64,000 nucleotides of DNA, taken from positions 124,001-188,000 of the forward strand of contig NZ_FNGG01000004.1 in NCBI RefSeq assembly GCF_900102915.1. The letters are read 5' to 3'. Position numbers and translations under genes: made by a program. Shown in pieces: positions 1-8,813 of the stretch (positions are counted from its first letter, which is position 1; each line of letters starts with the position of its first letter). Origin of the DNA: Salinimicrobium catena. Lineage in GTDB: Bacteria > Bacteroidota > Bacteroidia > Flavobacteriales > Flavobacteriaceae. The notes under the pieces were generated by a model. That model made no database searches, was not told where the DNA came from, and was given only the letters and a program-made list of their open reading frames with translations.

Positions 1-1668
1 CCGCATGGTCACGATGGGAATGGTGTTTATGACCGGAAAGCCCTGTTGCCTTATAGTGGCAACAACTTTATCCCGCTGCTCTGTCTGCACATCGAGCAGG
101 ATCAAATTAGGGCTGTCTGCATCCCCCTCGATAGAAGCCTGTGCCAGTAACAGATCCCGGGTAAAATATAAAGTGCTGATGAGAAAAGCTCCTACTCCAA
201 TTGTAAGAACCAAAGTAAGCGTTTGGTTCTGCGGCCGAAAGAGATTTCGCAGGCTCTGCCTTGGAACGAAACCCCAGGATGCGGGAAAATATTTTCTTAT
301 CAGGTTCATAAAGAGACTTGCTACTCCTGCCAGAATAGCAAATGTCAGCATCATGCCTCCCACGAATCCGGCAGCATACAACCAGTCATTCAAGAGCCAA
401 AAGGAAAAGAGATAAATAAAAAGAAATATTGCCAGAGACACCCATATTGCTGATCTTTTGGATCGCCCGGTTCCTTTTTCCCTAACCCGCAATGTCTCCA
501 AAGGGGAAACATAAAGCGTTCCCATCAACGGGTATAAGGCAAACAATACAGAAATGATCACTCCCAGCAACAGCCCCATAAATACCGGTTGCCATGAAAA
601 GCTAAGCTCTACCTGAAAAGGAAGCAGATCACCAAGAACCACTGGGAAGGATCGCTGCAGCAATAGGCCGAGCAAAGTCCCCATTAAGCCTCCCAGGAAA
701 CCCATAACAGCAATTTGGATAAGGTAGATCAAAAAGGTCTGTTTGCGGGTAGCGCCAAGGCACTTGAGCAAAGCCACAGCCTTTAGTTTGCCTTTTATGT
801 AGATGTGAATGGCACTGGCTATCCCCACGCAGCCGAGCAGCAAGGCTATGAAGGCGACCAGGTTCAGGAATTTCGAGAAATTTTCATACCTGCGGCCAAG
901 GCGTTCACTGGTGGAAGAATGTGTGTCAAGATCGGCGTCATTTTGATCTAGTACAGGATCAAGTTTTTCCTCCAGCTCCTCCATGTCAGTTCCCAGAGAG
1001 GATCTAAAGTAGAACTCGTAATCTATGCGGCTGCCCTTTTGAACCAGACCCGATTCATCAATATATTTATATGGAATGATCACCGGGGGAGCCATGGAAC
1101 TGAAGAGGGAGGAGCTTCCCGGCACTGAAATAAGCTCTCCTGCAACAGGCAATTTCACCGCACCTATCTTGATGCTGTCGCCAATCTCCACTCCCAGCTG
1201 CGCCATGGCCGTAGCATCTACCAGGGCCGCATCACGTGTTCTGAAATCATTCGCTGCAGATGACGGTTTGGTTTCCAGTTCTCCATAGAACGGAAAATCC
1301 CCTTCTATTCCTCTCACCTGCACCAGTTTGGTCGCGTCAGTTCGTGAAAAAGCAGCCATTGAAGCAAATCTTATTTCCCGCGCATCGGCACCACCCAGGG
1401 AATCGATTATTTGCTGTACTCTCTCGTTTGGCGGATCTTCACTGTCTATAGTAAAATCTGCACCCATCAAGGATTTCGACTGGCTTGCGATGTTATCTTT
1501 TAAATTCTCACCAAAAGACTGGATGCCCACAACTGCTGCTATACCCAGCACAATGGACGCCATGAACAGCGTAAGTTTTCTGCTGCTCGCTTTCCCGTCC
1601 CTCCCGGCCATTTTTAAGAGCCAGGAGAAAGAACTTCGGAAAGATCCAAACTTTCTCTGCTCTTTCAT
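1..1668 (-). CDS. FtsX-type ABC transporter permease, YbbP-like (partial)
   Basis: Membrane subunit of an ABC system of the MacB/FtsX/YbbP class, running off the left edge of the window; 556 residues are present and the C-terminus is missing. The start codon at 1668 overlaps the stop of the ATPase gene (ATGA), so the two are translationally coupled. The N-terminus has one membrane segment after a basic stretch, then a roughly 200-residue periplasmic domain, then a cluster of hydrophobic helices beginning near residue 245 with the FtsX-like sequence KAVALLKCLGATRKQ. A second FtsX-like core starts near residue 490 (GVGAFLISTLYF). That two-core layout fits the long YbbP-type permeases. The substrate is unknown; such permeases usually act mechanically on envelope lipids or proteins rather than as importers. 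Confidence 0.85.
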   Translation of the reverse strand, partial: MKEQRKFGSFRSSFSWLLKMAGRDGKASSRKLTLFMASIVLGIAAVVGIQSFGENLKDNIASQSKSLMGADFTIDSEDPPNERVQQIIDSLGGADAREIRFASMAAFSRTDATKLVQVRGIEGDFPFYGELETKPSSAANDFRTRDAALVDATAMAQLGVEIGDSIKIGAVKLPVAGELISVPGSSSLFSSMAPPVIIPYKYIDESGLVQKGSRIDYEFYFRSSLGTDMEELEEKLDPVLDQNDADLDTHSSTSERLGRRYENFSKFLNLVAFIALLLGCVGIASAIHIYIKGKLKAVALLKCLGATRKQTFLIYLIQIAVMGFLGGLMGTLLGLLLQRSFPVVLGDLLPFQVELSFSWQPVFMGLLLGVIISVLFALYPLMGTLYVSPLETLRVREKGTGRSKRSAIWVSLAIFLFIYLFSFWLLNDWLYAAGFVGGMMLTFAILAGVASLFMNLIRKYFPASWGFVPRQSLRNLFRPQNQTLTLVLTIGVGAFLISTLYFTRDLLLAQASIEGDADSPNLILLDVQTEQRDKVVATIRQQGFPVINTIPIVTMR

Positions 1669-2351
1669 GTTGCCGAAATATCTTTTGCTATTATTTTCCC
1701 ACCTTTTAACCTCAGGATCTTCTGAGTTTTTTGCGCAAGTTCCATGTCGTGGGTCACGATCACCAAAGTGGTACCCAGCTCCCGGTTCAACTCGAAAAGA
1801 AGCTGTTCTACTTTTTCCCCTGTCTCGGCATCCAGGTTGCCCGTGGGTTCATCGGCAAAAAGGATCGAAGGCCGGTTAGAAAATGCCCTTGCCACAGCAA
1901 CTCTTTGTTGCTCTCCTCCTGAAAGCTGCGACGGATAATGATGTAACCTGTCTCCCAGACCGACTTTTTCAAGCAACGCCTTTGCGGCTCCCGAAGCATT
2001 TCGTTCACCCTGCAGCTCCAGGGGAACGCTTACGTTCTCTAATGCGGTAAGGGTTGGCAACAACTGGAAATCCTGGAAAACAAAACCCACTTTTCGGTTC
2101 CGCAGCACAGCTCGTTCGTCCTCATCAAGAGGATTCAAATGGGTTCCGCAGATGGAGATCTCTCCGGAATCGGGCCTGTCCAGCCCGGCGCATAGCCCCA
2201 GGAGCGTGGTCTTTCCGCTTCCGGAAGGACCAACGATGGCAAAGGTTTCCTTTTCCTCCACATTGAAACTGATGTCCTGAAGCACCTTCAGCTGTTTTGA
2301 GCCACTGGAGTAGCTTTTCTCCAAATTGTCCACGGTTAATATCTTTGCCAT
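1665..2351 (-). CDS. ABC transporter ATP-binding protein, YbbA/LolD family
   Basis: Cytoplasmic ATPase of 228 residues that would power the adjoining FtsX-like permease. All canonical motifs are visible: Walker A GPSGSGKTT at 41-49, Q-loop Gln93, signature LSGGEQQR at 143-150, Walker B ILFADEP at 163-169 and switch His201. The size and signature are those of the MacB/LolD/YbbA subclass. The gene is first in its operon and overlaps the permease by four bases. It is divergent from a TesA-like esterase 64 bp away, the same trio as E. coli tesA-ybbA-ybbP. The subfamily assignment rests on that context. Confidence 0.92.
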   Translation of the reverse strand: MAKILTVDNLEKSYSSGSKQLKVLQDISFNVEEKETFAIVGPSGSGKTTLLGLCAGLDRPDSGEISICGTHLNPLDEDERAVLRNRKVGFVFQDFQLLPTLTALENVSVPLELQGERNASGAAKALLEKVGLGDRLHHYPSQLSGGEQQRVAVARAFSNRPSILFADEPTGNLDAETGEKVEQLLFELNRELGTTLVIVTHDMELAQKTQKILRLKGGKIIAKDISAT

Positions 2352-2415
2352 CCTCTTTTGCCTATATTAGAACAAGAAAAATAAGGATTTGATTTTGAAA
2401 AAGAAGCTTTCACCC

Positions 2416-3093
2416 ATGAGAAACTTAAACCCAAAACTGCTGTTGATCATTATGACCCTTTTCCTATCCTGCGGAGAGCAAAAGCAGGAACAGGAAAAAC
2501 CGGCCGAAGAAAAGGAAACCAGGGAAGAGAAAAAAACCGCAAAGAACATCCTATTCTTCGGAGACAGCCTTACTGCAGGAATGGGCCTTGACCCCAATGA
2601 AGCTTTTCCAGCCGTGATCCAGGAGAAGCTTGATTCGCTGGGGTTAAATTATAATGTCATCAATGCCGGGCTTAGCGGGGAGACCACCGCAAGCGGCAAG
2701 AACCGGATAGACTGGGTCCTGAACCAGGAGGTGGATATTTTTGTGCTGGAACTTGGGGCCAATGACGGCCTTCGTGGTATCCCGCCCCGAGAGACCCGAA
2801 AGAACCTGCAGGAGATCATCAAAATTGTAAGGAAGAAAAATCCAGATACCCGAATCATCCTCGCCGGGATGCAGATCCCTCCTAACATGGGGCCTGAGTA
2901 CACAGCGGAATTCAGAAAGATCTTTCCTGAACTTGCTAAGAAGAACAATGTGGAACTCATTCCCTTCTTGCTCGAAGACGTGGCCGGGAATCCGGAGCTA
3001 AACCAGGCTGACGGCATCCATCCCACAGAAGAAGGTCACCAGATCGTGGCCGAAAATGTATGGGAGGTATTGAAGCCGATGCTTAAAAACTAA
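2416..3093 (+). CDS. TesA-like GDSL/SGNH arylesterase lipoprotein
   Basis: SGNH-fold esterase/thioesterase/lysophospholipase, 225 residues from the ATG at 2416. I preferred this ATG to the upstream TTG at 2389 because it gives a compact lipoprotein signal ending FLSC, with the lipidated Cys at residue 19. A Lys/Glu-rich linker follows. Catalytic blocks are intact: GDSLTAG with Ser51, the Gly block NAGLSGETT, Asn116 in LGAND, and Asp199/His202 in DGIHP. The protein is probably anchored in the envelope. It sits divergently to the YbbA/YbbP-like pair, an association known from proteobacteria, which suggests a shared role in lipid or acyl-ester handling. The natural substrate cannot be told from sequence. 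Confidence 0.88.
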   Translation: MRNLNPKLLLIIMTLFLSCGEQKQEQEKPAEEKETREEKKTAKNILFFGDSLTAGMGLDPNEAFPAVIQEKLDSLGLNYNVINAGLSGETTASGKNRIDWVLNQEVDIFVLELGANDGLRGIPPRETRKNLQEIIKIVRKKNPDTRIILAGMQIPPNMGPEYTAEFRKIFPELAKKNNVELIPFLLEDVAGNPELNQADGIHPTEEGHQIVAENVWEVLKPMLKN

Positions 3094-3132
3094 ATCCCAC
3101 AGCCCCTTCGAAGTTCGAATTTCAGGAATAAA

Positions 3133-3168
3133 AAAAGGTCTGCACTTTCATGCAGACCTTTCATTTTT
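3133..3168. terminator. Bidirectional intrinsic terminator
   Basis: Perfect 10-bp stem (AAGGTCTGCA paired with TGCAGACCTT) with a 6-nt loop. It is flanked by an A-run on the left and a T-rich stretch on the right, so it can end the esterase transcript (+) and the tRNA-Arg transcript (-). Confidence 0.85.
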
Positions 3169-3170
3169 AG

Positions 3171-3244
3171 TGACCTCGCCAGGATTCAAACCTGGAACCT
3201 TCTGAGCCGTAATCAGATGCGCTATTCAGTTGCGCCACGAGGCC
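3171..3244 (-). tRNA. tRNA-Arg (anticodon ACG)
   Basis: A 74-nt cloverleaf on the minus strand. The 7-bp acceptor stem GGCCTCG/CGAGGTC has one G-U pair, the T-arm reads GGTTTGAATCC, and the 5-bp anticodon stem TCTGA/TCAGA closes a loop with anticodon ACG. The CCA is not encoded; the discriminator base is A. The ACG anticodon would normally be edited to ICG. Confidence 0.95.
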
Positions 3245-3256
3245 TTTTTGCGGGTG

Positions 3257-3264
3257 CAAATATA
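3257..3264 (-). promoter_or_regulatory. Bacteroidota-type -7 element of tRNA-Arg
   Basis: TATATTTG, an exact TAnnTTTG match, lies 12 nt upstream of the mature 5' end of the tRNA. A TTTCG resembling the -33 TTTG lies about 19 nt further upstream. Confidence 0.6.
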
Positions 3265-3441
3265 GATTTTCTTTTCAATAAACGAAAAGAAAATTCGAGA
3301 AAAAAATATCCTTTTTTTCCAAAACCCTCTATTTCTCACAGACACCAAAAAAGGATATTTATTCGAGGTCAAAAGCTGTTCAACATTTTCCTACTCATAG
3401 GAAAACATTAAAAAGAACTTTTGAGAAACATGTTTGTCCAA

Positions 3442-5166
3442 CTAATCCAAAATTGGTTCTGTTATAATTGCTCTTTCGGCTAACCTCCTCTCCTTCATAG
3501 CAACCTGGTAAGTCTTATTTCCTCCGTCAAGGTTTTTTACTTTTAGACCATTCTCCTCGAGGATACGCGTAGCCAGGTAGCCTCTAAGACCGGCGTGACA
3601 GTATAAGTAAATGGTTTCAGAAGCAGGAAGTTCGCTGATGCGGTCTCGTAAAGTATCCAGTGGGAAGTGCACGGCACCTTCTATGTGACCGGCCTCCCAC
3701 TCCTTTTCTTCTCTGACATCCAGAATAAAAGCTCCGGATTCCTGTAGTTCTGCCACGTCATACCATTGAAAAGTTTCAAGCCTACCGTCCAGCATGTTCT
3801 GGGCGACATAACCCAACATGTTCACCGGATCTTTGGCCGATGAGAATGGCGGCGCATAAGCCAGTTCCAGCTCAGGAAGATCATAAATGGTGAGGCCTCC
3901 CCTTATGGCTGTTGCCAGCACATCAATGCGTTTGTCTGCCCCTTTGGCTCCCACCGCCTGTGCGCCAAGAATAGTTCCATCTTCAGGTGAAAAAAGCATT
4001 TTTAAGGCTAGTGGCGCCGCTCCGGGATAATACCCGGCGTGGGAACTGGGGTGTATGTGCACAATCCTGTAAGCTACCCCCATTCTTTGCAGCATCTTTT
4101 CGTTATTGCCCGTGGTAGCCGCAGTAAGATCAAAAACCTTGGCAATTGAGGTTCCCAGAGTTCCTTTGTATGCAGTGGGTTTCCCGGAAATAGTATCTGC
4201 CACAATGCGCCCCTGCCGGTTCGCAGGCCACGCCAGGGGCACAAAACTGCTTTCCCCGCTTATGTAATCTTTCACCTCGATCGCATCCCCAACCGCGTAA
4301 ATTGAAGGATCTGAAGTCTGCAGGTATTCATTCACCTTGATGCTCTTTCGGCTTCCCAGTTCCAGGCCGGCCTCTTCTGCCAGCTTGCTCTCCGGCTGTA
4401 CTCCTGCTGCCATGATGATCATATCGGCATACAGTTCTTTACCGTTCTTCAGGATCACTTTTTTCCCTTCAGCTTCAATGCGCTCCATTCCATTATTCAG
4501 AAAAAGCTGTACTCCTTTAGCGCGCAAATGCTGCTGCACAATCGCAGCCATTTCAAAATCCAGGACCGGCATCACCTGTTCAGACCGTTGTACCAGGCTC
4601 ACGTTTATACCCAAATCATTAAGGTTTTCGGCCATTTCCAGGCCAATGAATCCGCCACCCACTATCACCGCGGTTTTTGGCTGGTATTTCTCCACGTAAG
4701 ATTTGATCCTGTCGGTATCGGGAATATTGCGTAGGCTGAAAAGGTTTTGGGCCTCTGCTATTCCTTCCACGGAAGGCAAAAACGGTTTTGCCCCGGGAGA
4801 AAGCAGCAGCACGTTGTAAGATTCTTCATATTCTTTTCCGGTTCTAAGATCCATGATCCTGACCGCTTTTTTGGCCCGATCAATGGAAAGTACCTCGCTC
4901 AAGTTTCGGATATCCAATTTGAACCTCCTGGACATACCTTCTACTGTTTGAACCAGCAGCTTCTCCCTCTTTTCTATGGAACCACCAATATAGTAAGGCA
5001 GGCCGCAGTTAGCGAAAGAAATATGCTCGCCCCTCTCTAAAAGGACGATATGGGAATTTTCATTTCTACGTCTTAACCTGGCGGCAGCTGTTGCCCCGCC
5101 GGCAACCCCACCTACTATCACTATTTTTTGTTTTTCCATAGGTTTACAGCACGAATTTGTTTTCAA
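3442..5166 (-). CDS. CoA-disulfide reductase / NADH oxidase with C-terminal rhodanese domain
   Basis: FAD- and NAD(P)H-dependent pyridine nucleotide-disulfide oxidoreductase of 574 residues. The N-terminal FAD site GGVAGG (19-24) is followed by SFANCGLPYYIGG, which contains the single redox Cys54 typical of CoA-disulfide reductases. A second dinucleotide-binding motif (VIVGGGFIGLEMAENL) and the usual dimerisation domain follow. The last about 100 residues are a rhodanese domain with active-site loop CHAGLRG (Cys523). This CoADR-Rhd fusion is known to act on CoA disulfide, persulfides or polysulfides. Translation may begin at Met10 (5139) instead. The gene stands alone; a role in sulfane-sulfur or redox homeostasis is inference. 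Confidence 0.9.
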   Translation of the reverse strand: MKTNSCCKPMEKQKIVIVGGVAGGATAAARLRRRNENSHIVLLERGEHISFANCGLPYYIGGSIEKREKLLVQTVEGMSRRFKLDIRNLSEVLSIDRAKKAVRIMDLRTGKEYEESYNVLLLSPGAKPFLPSVEGIAEAQNLFSLRNIPDTDRIKSYVEKYQPKTAVIVGGGFIGLEMAENLNDLGINVSLVQRSEQVMPVLDFEMAAIVQQHLRAKGVQLFLNNGMERIEAEGKKVILKNGKELYADMIIMAAGVQPESKLAEEAGLELGSRKSIKVNEYLQTSDPSIYAVGDAIEVKDYISGESSFVPLAWPANRQGRIVADTISGKPTAYKGTLGTSIAKVFDLTAATTGNNEKMLQRMGVAYRIVHIHPSSHAGYYPGAAPLALKMLFSPEDGTILGAQAVGAKGADKRIDVLATAIRGGLTIYDLPELELAYAPPFSSAKDPVNMLGYVAQNMLDGRLETFQWYDVAELQESGAFILDVREEKEWEAGHIEGAVHFPLDTLRDRISELPASETIYLYCHAGLRGYLATRILEENGLKVKNLDGGNKTYQVAMKERRLAERAIITEPILD

Positions 5167-5279
5167 GGCACAAAATTCAGGTGTTTTGTAGGAAAAATTT
5201 ATGACTCAGGTCAGGAGGCGGGAAGTTTTGAACTGAACCCCTTCTCATTTATAGCTTACGAATGTTTGGGTAATTAATC

Positions 5280-7148
5280 TTATCTAATCAAACTAAAACT
5301 GCCTTTTTTAACATCAAATCCCTCTATTTTGATTTGATACCAGTAATCATCTGCCGGAAGCTCCTTACCAGCCGATGTGCCATCCCATCTAAAAGTATCC
5401 CCGTTGCCGACTTTTAGCAATTTACCATACCTGTCAAAAATTTTAATTTCGGAAGCACCAAAAAACGAAACCCCATTTAATTCAAAATAATCATTAAATC
5501 CATCATTATTGGGTGTTATGAATTCAGGTATGACCAGATGTGCAAACTTTTGGGAAACTGTTGCACATCCAAAAACATCTCTCATATAAGCAATATAAAT
5601 TCCCCCATTGACCGAATCAAAAACATTGGATCTTTGAAAGGTTCGACCATTCAGTGAAAACTCAAATTCTCCTTCCTGTTCCACTTCAACGGTAACCGTT
5701 CTCTCCCTGGAGGTAATCCCTTTTATTTTTGGGAGGTCCACCTCATCAACCTTAAATTTCTGGACTACTTTGCAGCCGTAAGAATTATATATTTCTACGG
5801 AAAAATCGCCGGCACTGGACACTTCTATACTGCGGGTAGTTTGACCTGTTGACCATAGGTAAGTCATTCCTGCAGGTCCTGCCTTAAGAGAAATAGTAGA
5901 ACCTTCACATAAAAACCTGTTTTCATCAGGCGAAATTTCCGGAGCAGGCAATACCTTAAAAATAACCGCGGTACGCTGTCCCGGTTGGCATAAAAACCCT
6001 TCCTTAACAGCTTCAGCATAAAAAGTGCCTTCCTTTTCAGGATAAAAAGAAGAACTTTTCTCTGCTAATAGCTGCCCGCCGAAAGGTTGGTCATACCAAT
6101 TAATCCACTCCCCGGGTTCGGGAGTGACCACTAATGGCGGATATGGTTCATTGCCACAAATTATCTTATCCCCGTTATTTATTGGCGCTTGTGGTGTCTC
6201 CACTATATTCACATTGAACGGAGACGAGGCAGAACTGCAATAATTCCCTGATAAGTTATTTGGATCCTCTGCTACTTTTACTCTAAAGTAGGTATTGGTC
6301 ATAATTCCATCCGTGATCAATGTTTCAGAATTTTCTCCAGGGATGTCGATCCATGTTTTCAGGTCACTACTGCTTTGCCACTGATAAAAATGGCTGGAAT
6401 ATACCGAAAGGTCCGGATTGGCATTTAGCTCTATTGTTCCTGGCAGATCTTCTTCACATATATCTAATTTTTCTGAAGAACCTTCTGTAGAAGAAATGGT
6501 AGTGAGATCACCACAAGACCTGAAAATGATATCATCAATAGCAAGATCATTTCCGCAGCCCCCTTCACCGTTATTATACATTTTAAGAATAATGGCATCC
6601 TGGCCCGCCTGAGAGTGAAAAGTAAGACCGAAATTTTCCCACTCCGGGGCAGTGGTTGAAATGACATTACCGGTACTCATCGTTTTCAACAGAATAGTTT
6701 CGGTAATGTCCCAGATCTCGAAACGTACATTTACGGGTATCCCTCCTTCTTCACAAGCCTCACTGCTGCGATCGTATACATTCATAAGAAAAGCCGAGAA
6801 CTCATAGGTGGTATTCTGGCACAGTCCTGATATTGAGGTTTGAAAAAATTGACCCGAGTCATATGAGGCATTTACGATTAGAGCTTTACCTCCAGAAATT
6901 GCAGTTTCCGGGAAGTAAGGGTGCCAAGTTCCATTATTCTGCCCTAACTGGTCTGAAACGGTAAATTGACCATCATTGGGGTCTCCCGTAACATAGTCAT
7001 ATGTAGTGAAACCTGAAGGCAAAGCCGTATTCCCACCCTCAAAATCTTGATGATAGATAGGATCTCCCTTACTTCCGGCACAAAATTCATACTGTCCTAA
7101 TAAAGGGCTGGTAACAAAGATTACAAACAAAACTAGCAGGGGGCGCAT
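5280..7148 (-). CDS. Secreted adhesin-like protein with gliding-motility (type B T9SS) C-terminal domain
   Basis: Exported protein of 622 residues. The signal peptide covers about residues 1-18. Residues 22-212 form a carbohydrate-binding or jelly-roll-like module with several Cys. Ig-like or PKD-like repeats follow, including GEWINWYDQPFGG and YLWSTGQTT. The last about 90 residues match the gliding-motility-associated C-terminal domain: FITPNNDGFND, then IKIFDRYGKLL, then YWYQIKI. In Bacteroidota such type B domains direct export through the type IX secretion system and usually need a dedicated SprF-like partner, which is encoded immediately upstream. It is likely a cell-surface adhesin or a matrix or glycan-binding protein; the ligand is unknown. 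Confidence 0.85.
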   Translation of the reverse strand: MRPLLVLFVIFVTSPLLGQYEFCAGSKGDPIYHQDFEGGNTALPSGFTTYDYVTGDPNDGQFTVSDQLGQNNGTWHPYFPETAISGGKALIVNASYDSGQFFQTSISGLCQNTTYEFSAFLMNVYDRSSEACEEGGIPVNVRFEIWDITETILLKTMSTGNVISTTAPEWENFGLTFHSQAGQDAIILKMYNNGEGGCGNDLAIDDIIFRSCGDLTTISSTEGSSEKLDICEEDLPGTIELNANPDLSVYSSHFYQWQSSSDLKTWIDIPGENSETLITDGIMTNTYFRVKVAEDPNNLSGNYCSSASSPFNVNIVETPQAPINNGDKIICGNEPYPPLVVTPEPGEWINWYDQPFGGQLLAEKSSSFYPEKEGTFYAEAVKEGFLCQPGQRTAVIFKVLPAPEISPDENRFLCEGSTISLKAGPAGMTYLWSTGQTTRSIEVSSAGDFSVEIYNSYGCKVVQKFKVDEVDLPKIKGITSRERTVTVEVEQEGEFEFSLNGRTFQRSNVFDSVNGGIYIAYMRDVFGCATVSQKFAHLVIPEFITPNNDGFNDYFELNGVSFFGASEIKIFDRYGKLLKVGNGDTFRWDGTSAGKELPADDYWYQIKIEGFDVKKGSFSLIR

Positions 7149-7262
7149 TTGGCAAATGTAGCCATTACGAATTCAAAAATTTAATTTCTCAAGCTGCTTC
7201 AGCTCCAAACTGGTCAAAAACTGATGAAGCTCAGCAAAATGACTTTTCTATCTGGTTCAAGG

Positions 7263-8282
7263 TCAGAAACTCTTCCGCTGGTTAACACCGGGACAATAAC
7301 AATCGTACCGAGCACGGTTCTTTCCAAAGTTATAGCCAAGGGTAAGCTGATGAAACCCACTATTGCTTATGACATGTGAGTTAAACTGCTGACTATAGGT
7401 ATAGGCAAAAAGGAATCTTTTGTACTCGAATCCAACGAAGGGAGTAAGGTATTGAAGTTGGTCATTTTTTAGATTTTCGCCATTTGAAGTATATTCCGAA
7501 GCGTCAAAACTCCTTCGGTAAGACAGGCCACCAAAAAGGGAGCCTAAACTCAGGTCACGGTAGATCTTGAAATTCAGATCAACCGTTTTTTCTGAAGTGG
7601 CTTCCTTCAGCTGAAAAAGGATAGAAGGTTCATAACTCCAATAACGGCTACGCGTTTCGATAACATAGCCGGTTGAAAAAAGATATTTCCGCTGATTATT
7701 GGGAATAGCCTCAGAGAAAAACAGTTCTCTGTTTATCGAGAGTAGGTTCTTAGCAGTAAGGTGTGCGAAAAAATTAAAATAGTAATAAGACGCCCCCACA
7801 TCCATATTCGTATAAATATCTGAGTTATTCCCATTGCCTATGAGCGGATCATTACCCAAAAAACGACGCTCATCCAGAATGTGCTGGATCAAACCAGCAC
7901 TAACCCCAAAAGAAAGCTGATTAAGGTCCAATTCACTCCTGGAAAACATGAGGTGATAGGCAAAACTGCCGTAGATCCCCCTGCGGGCATAATTCCCATT
8001 TTGATCATTGAAGATTATTCCCCCCACTCCGACCTTTTGGTTGAGCCTACCGTGTACACTTAAGGTCTGCAGTGAAGGAGCATCCTTGACCTCAAACCAC
8101 TGCTGCCGTGCAGTTAACCTGAGCTTATTAAGGTTAGAGGCTCCAGCCATGGATGGGTGAAGTAAATACAGGTTATCTGTTAAATAATCTGAATAAGTAG
8201 GTAAAACCTCTTGTGCTTCCAATCTACTTTGTAACAAAATAAGAGGCAAAAGAATGACTATCGCAACTTGGGAAAACTTCAT
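7263..8282 (-). CDS. PorP/SprF family type IX secretion system outer membrane protein
   Basis: Outer-membrane beta-barrel protein of 339 residues with an N-terminal signal peptide ending near LEAQ. The PorP/SprF hallmark near the mature N-terminus is present (DYLTDNLYLLHPSMAG), followed by RLTARQQW and the VGVGGIIFNDQNG segment. The rest alternates hydrophobic and polar residues in beta-strand fashion. SprF homologues help export a cognate type B CTD protein, and the adhesin-like gene 114 bp downstream is the obvious client. The two probably form an operon. This is a paralogue of the gliding-machinery SprF rather than necessarily SprF itself. Confidence 0.88.
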   Translation of the reverse strand: MKFSQVAIVILLPLILLQSRLEAQEVLPTYSDYLTDNLYLLHPSMAGASNLNKLRLTARQQWFEVKDAPSLQTLSVHGRLNQKVGVGGIIFNDQNGNYARRGIYGSFAYHLMFSRSELDLNQLSFGVSAGLIQHILDERRFLGNDPLIGNGNNSDIYTNMDVGASYYYFNFFAHLTAKNLLSINRELFFSEAIPNNQRKYLFSTGYVIETRSRYWSYEPSILFQLKEATSEKTVDLNFKIYRDLSLGSLFGGLSYRRSFDASEYTSNGENLKNDQLQYLTPFVGFEYKRFLFAYTYSQQFNSHVISNSGFHQLTLGYNFGKNRARYDCYCPGVNQRKSF

Positions 8283-8420
8283 CTAATGGGGCTGAAAAAA
8301 GACGCGCTAAACTTCATTGTAACTTTTCTATGCGGAGTAAAAACACTGAAAAATCACCAACAAGAACTGACTCTCCAGTGTTATGCGAAGCTAATCAAAT
8401 TAAATTCTCCATTCCAATTA

Positions 8421-8449
8421 AAAAACCCGCAACAAACGTTACGGGTTTT
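8421..8449. terminator. Intrinsic terminator downstream of clpS
   Basis: AAAAACCCG/CGGGTTTT stem with an inner AAC/GTT pairing and one mismatch, with A- and T-runs on the two sides. It lies 27 bp beyond the clpS stop. Confidence 0.75.
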
Positions 8450-8476
8450 CCTTTCTACTTTTTATTTTTTCTGTTT

Positions 8477-8752
8477 CTACACGATCTCTGCTGTCAATCC
8501 TTCTTCCAGAAGCTTGCCACAGCGCGGCTCCAGGTCTTTGTAGGTGCCTGTCTTTACAGAGCATTTACCCTTGTAGTGAACGAGCAAAGCGCACTGCTCG
8601 GCCTGCTCGGGAACATGATCACATGCTACTATAAGGGTTTCGATCACATGGTCAAAAGTATTGTAATCATCGTTGTATAAAATGATCTCATGTAACTTTG
8701 ACTCCTTGGTCTTAACCTCCTTCTTCTCTAAAACTTTCTCCTTCGTACTCAT
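8477..8752 (-). CDS. clpS: ATP-dependent Clp protease adaptor ClpS
   Basis: N-recognin adaptor that delivers N-degron substrates to the Clp unfoldase in the cytoplasm. The 91-residue length is normal. A Lys/Glu-rich, disordered N-terminal tail is followed by the family core IILYNDDYNTFDHVIETL, with the NDD and His region forming the N-degron pocket, and then the helix that packs against the Clp N-domain. It is last in a minus-strand run tpiA-prmA-clpS but is separated from prmA by 61 bp containing a possible promoter. Confidence 0.93.
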   Translation of the reverse strand: MSTKEKVLEKKEVKTKESKLHEIILYNDDYNTFDHVIETLIVACDHVPEQAEQCALLVHYKGKCSVKTGTYKDLEPRCGKLLEEGLTAEIV

Positions 8753-8787
8753 AATCCTTCTTTTTCAATCACAGCAATTCTAGAACT

Positions 8788-8795
8788 CAAAGTTA
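8788..8795 (-). promoter_or_regulatory. Possible -7 element upstream of clpS
   Basis: TAACTTTG matches TAnnTTTG and lies 36 nt upstream of the clpS start. No good -33 element is seen. Confidence 0.35.
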
Positions 8796-8813
8796 AAAAA
8801 TTCTCTGCAATGT

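Noticed and set aside
1328-1879. A 183-codon plus-strand open frame
   Set aside because: It spans parts of the ABC permease and ATPase genes on the other strand; both are intact and overlap as an operon.
3217-3411. A 64-codon plus-strand frame starting inside the tRNA-Arg
   Set aside because: It overlaps a well-folded tRNA and its promoter and encodes a Lys/Phe-rich sequence without features.
8330-8680. A 116-codon plus-strand frame over clpS
   Set aside because: It is antisense to clpS and runs through the clpS terminator.
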